Assembly: GCA_902599665.1 (NCBI GenBank)
Contig: CACKGK010000007.1
Coordinates: 1 to 64,000 of the forward strand
Reading direction: 5' to 3'
DNA length: 64,000 bases
Source: an uncultured Pelagibacteraceae bacterium
Lineage (GTDB): Bacteria > Pseudomonadota > Alphaproteobacteria > Pelagibacterales > Pelagibacteraceae
This document shows, one piece after another, positions 63,589-64,000 of this stretch; positions within the stretch are counted from its first letter, which is position 1; each line of letters opens with the position of its first letter. The notes under the pieces are model-generated. The model saw only the letters and a program-made list of their open reading frames with translations, was not told the DNA's origin and did not search any database. Both the position numbers and the translations under genes were made by a program.

Positions 63589-64000
63589 TGACTCATATAT
63601 TTTGCTGATTTTGTAATACGTAATATCATCTAAGTTTTGTGGTCTTAAATTTAAATCTAAATTTAACTTATTTTCTAAGTCATGAAAATTTTTAAACAAA
63701 AATTTAAGAGGTTTTTTTATCATTTTTCGTTTTTGACTGAAAAAAATATTGGTAACATGTTCTAAATTTTTTGGGTCATTTAATTTATAAAAGTCTTTCT
63801 TCGGTGTAAAAATTAATAATGTGCTTCTTACTTTTGGAGCAGGTTTAAAACTTTCGGGTTCTATATCAATGACTTTTTCAATATTCATTTTCCAATTGGC
63901 AAGTATAGACAATCTTCCATAATTTTTTGTGTTTGTTTTTGCAATTATTCTATCTGCAACCTCTTTTTGAAACATCAACAAAAATTTTTTACAAAATTTA
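63577..64000 (-). CDS. rsmA: 16S rRNA dimethyladenosine transferase RsmA/KsgA, C-terminal part
   Basis: The frame stays open to the window edge, so the N-terminal SAM domain lies outside. What is visible, about 140 residues, matches the end of KsgA: MFQKEVADRIIAK, YGRLSILANW, ESFKPAPKVRSTLL and IFFSQKRKMIKKPLKFL, with the helical C-terminal domain ending LRPQNLDDITYYKISK. The enzyme dimethylates two adenosines of 16S rRNA helix 45 late in 30S assembly. Convergent with gmk. Confidence 0.93.
   Translation of the reverse strand, partial: KFCKKFLLMFQKEVADRIIAKTNTKNYGRLSILANWKMNIEKVIDIEPESFKPAPKVRSTLLIFTPKKDFYKLNDPKNLEHVTNIFFSQKRKMIKKPLKFLFKNFHDLENKLNLDLNLRPQNLDDITYYKISKIYESSIN

Noticed and set aside
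1..64000. CRISPR arrays, prophage genes, insertion sequences, tRNA or rRNA genes
   Set aside because: I looked for spaced repeats, transposase or phage motifs and cloverleaf/rRNA segments in gaps and saw none; short structured RNAs could still be missed by eye.

Overview
The window looks like chromosome from a streamlined marine alphaproteobacterium, most likely a SAR11 (Pelagibacterales) relative. The grounds are very high A+T throughout, very short intergenic gaps, many 1-26 bp gene overlaps, few visible Shine-Dalgarno or terminator signals, and a typical gene set: TRAP transporter, several DMT permeases, NAD-formate dehydrogenase, alphaproteobacterial gshA/gshB, type II icd, and a minimal FAS/ribosomal-protein block. 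This rests on reading proteins by eye; no database search was possible.

Layout. 1-8.7 kb: end of a TolC-like porin, recA with a clear terminator, alaS, icd, the phosphatidylethanolamine genes psd-pssA, a glycosyltransferase-like protein and rlmE. 8.7-13.6 kb: a guanine nucleotide block (guaB lacking its CBS domains, a small TPR protein, guaA), then gloA, panB and a TerC protein. 13.7-20.3 kb: a DctP-Q-M TRAP transporter with an internal terminator, a TPR protein, the 5-oxoprolinase genes pxpA/pxpB/pxpC and a DMT permease. 20.3-28.8 kb: a lipid and light-stress neighbourhood (FAD amine-oxidase-like protein, DUF1365, cyclopropane-fatty-acid-synthase family, DUF3833 lipoprotein, SDR; then a photolyase-related protein with DUF393 and a 42-aa DUF2256 protein, another SDR, and a PQQ-type sugar dehydrogenase). 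28.8-38.2 kb: metabolic and stress genes (FAD oxidoreductase, DMT permeases, MDR reductase, exported MsrA, formate dehydrogenase, HPP protein, NifU-like protein, glycine amidinotransferase plus threonine aldolase).

38.1-44.6 kb is the accessory part. A complete type I restriction-modification operon (hsdR-hsdM-hsdS, with a half-size HsdS) lies between two copies of a segment of about 67 bp. That segment is the 5' end of a small conserved-looking gene. Short tandem repeats sit just inside both ends and no integrase is present. A lone sulfotransferase with an unusually strong ribosome binding site follows.

44.6-64 kb returns to core genome: YdcF, YajQ, a 2-hydroxyacid dehydrogenase, MFS and DMT transporters, gshB-gshA, a DUF255 thioredoxin-domain protein, an HD-domain protein, purF-cvpA, an MMPL/RND protein, dnaB, rplI-rpsR-rpsF, fabD-fabG-acpP, gmk and the 3' part of rsmA.

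Themes linking the genes are GMP supply (guaB, guaA, gmk, plus purF), glutathione and methionine redox repair (gshAB, gloA, msrA), membrane lipid synthesis and modification (psd, pssA, fab genes, CFA-type enzyme), and C1/glycine metabolism (formate dehydrogenase, threonine aldolase, amidinotransferase). The least explained items are the island with gene-end duplication, the photolyase-DUF393-DUF2256 operon, and the hairpin over the msrA start codon.
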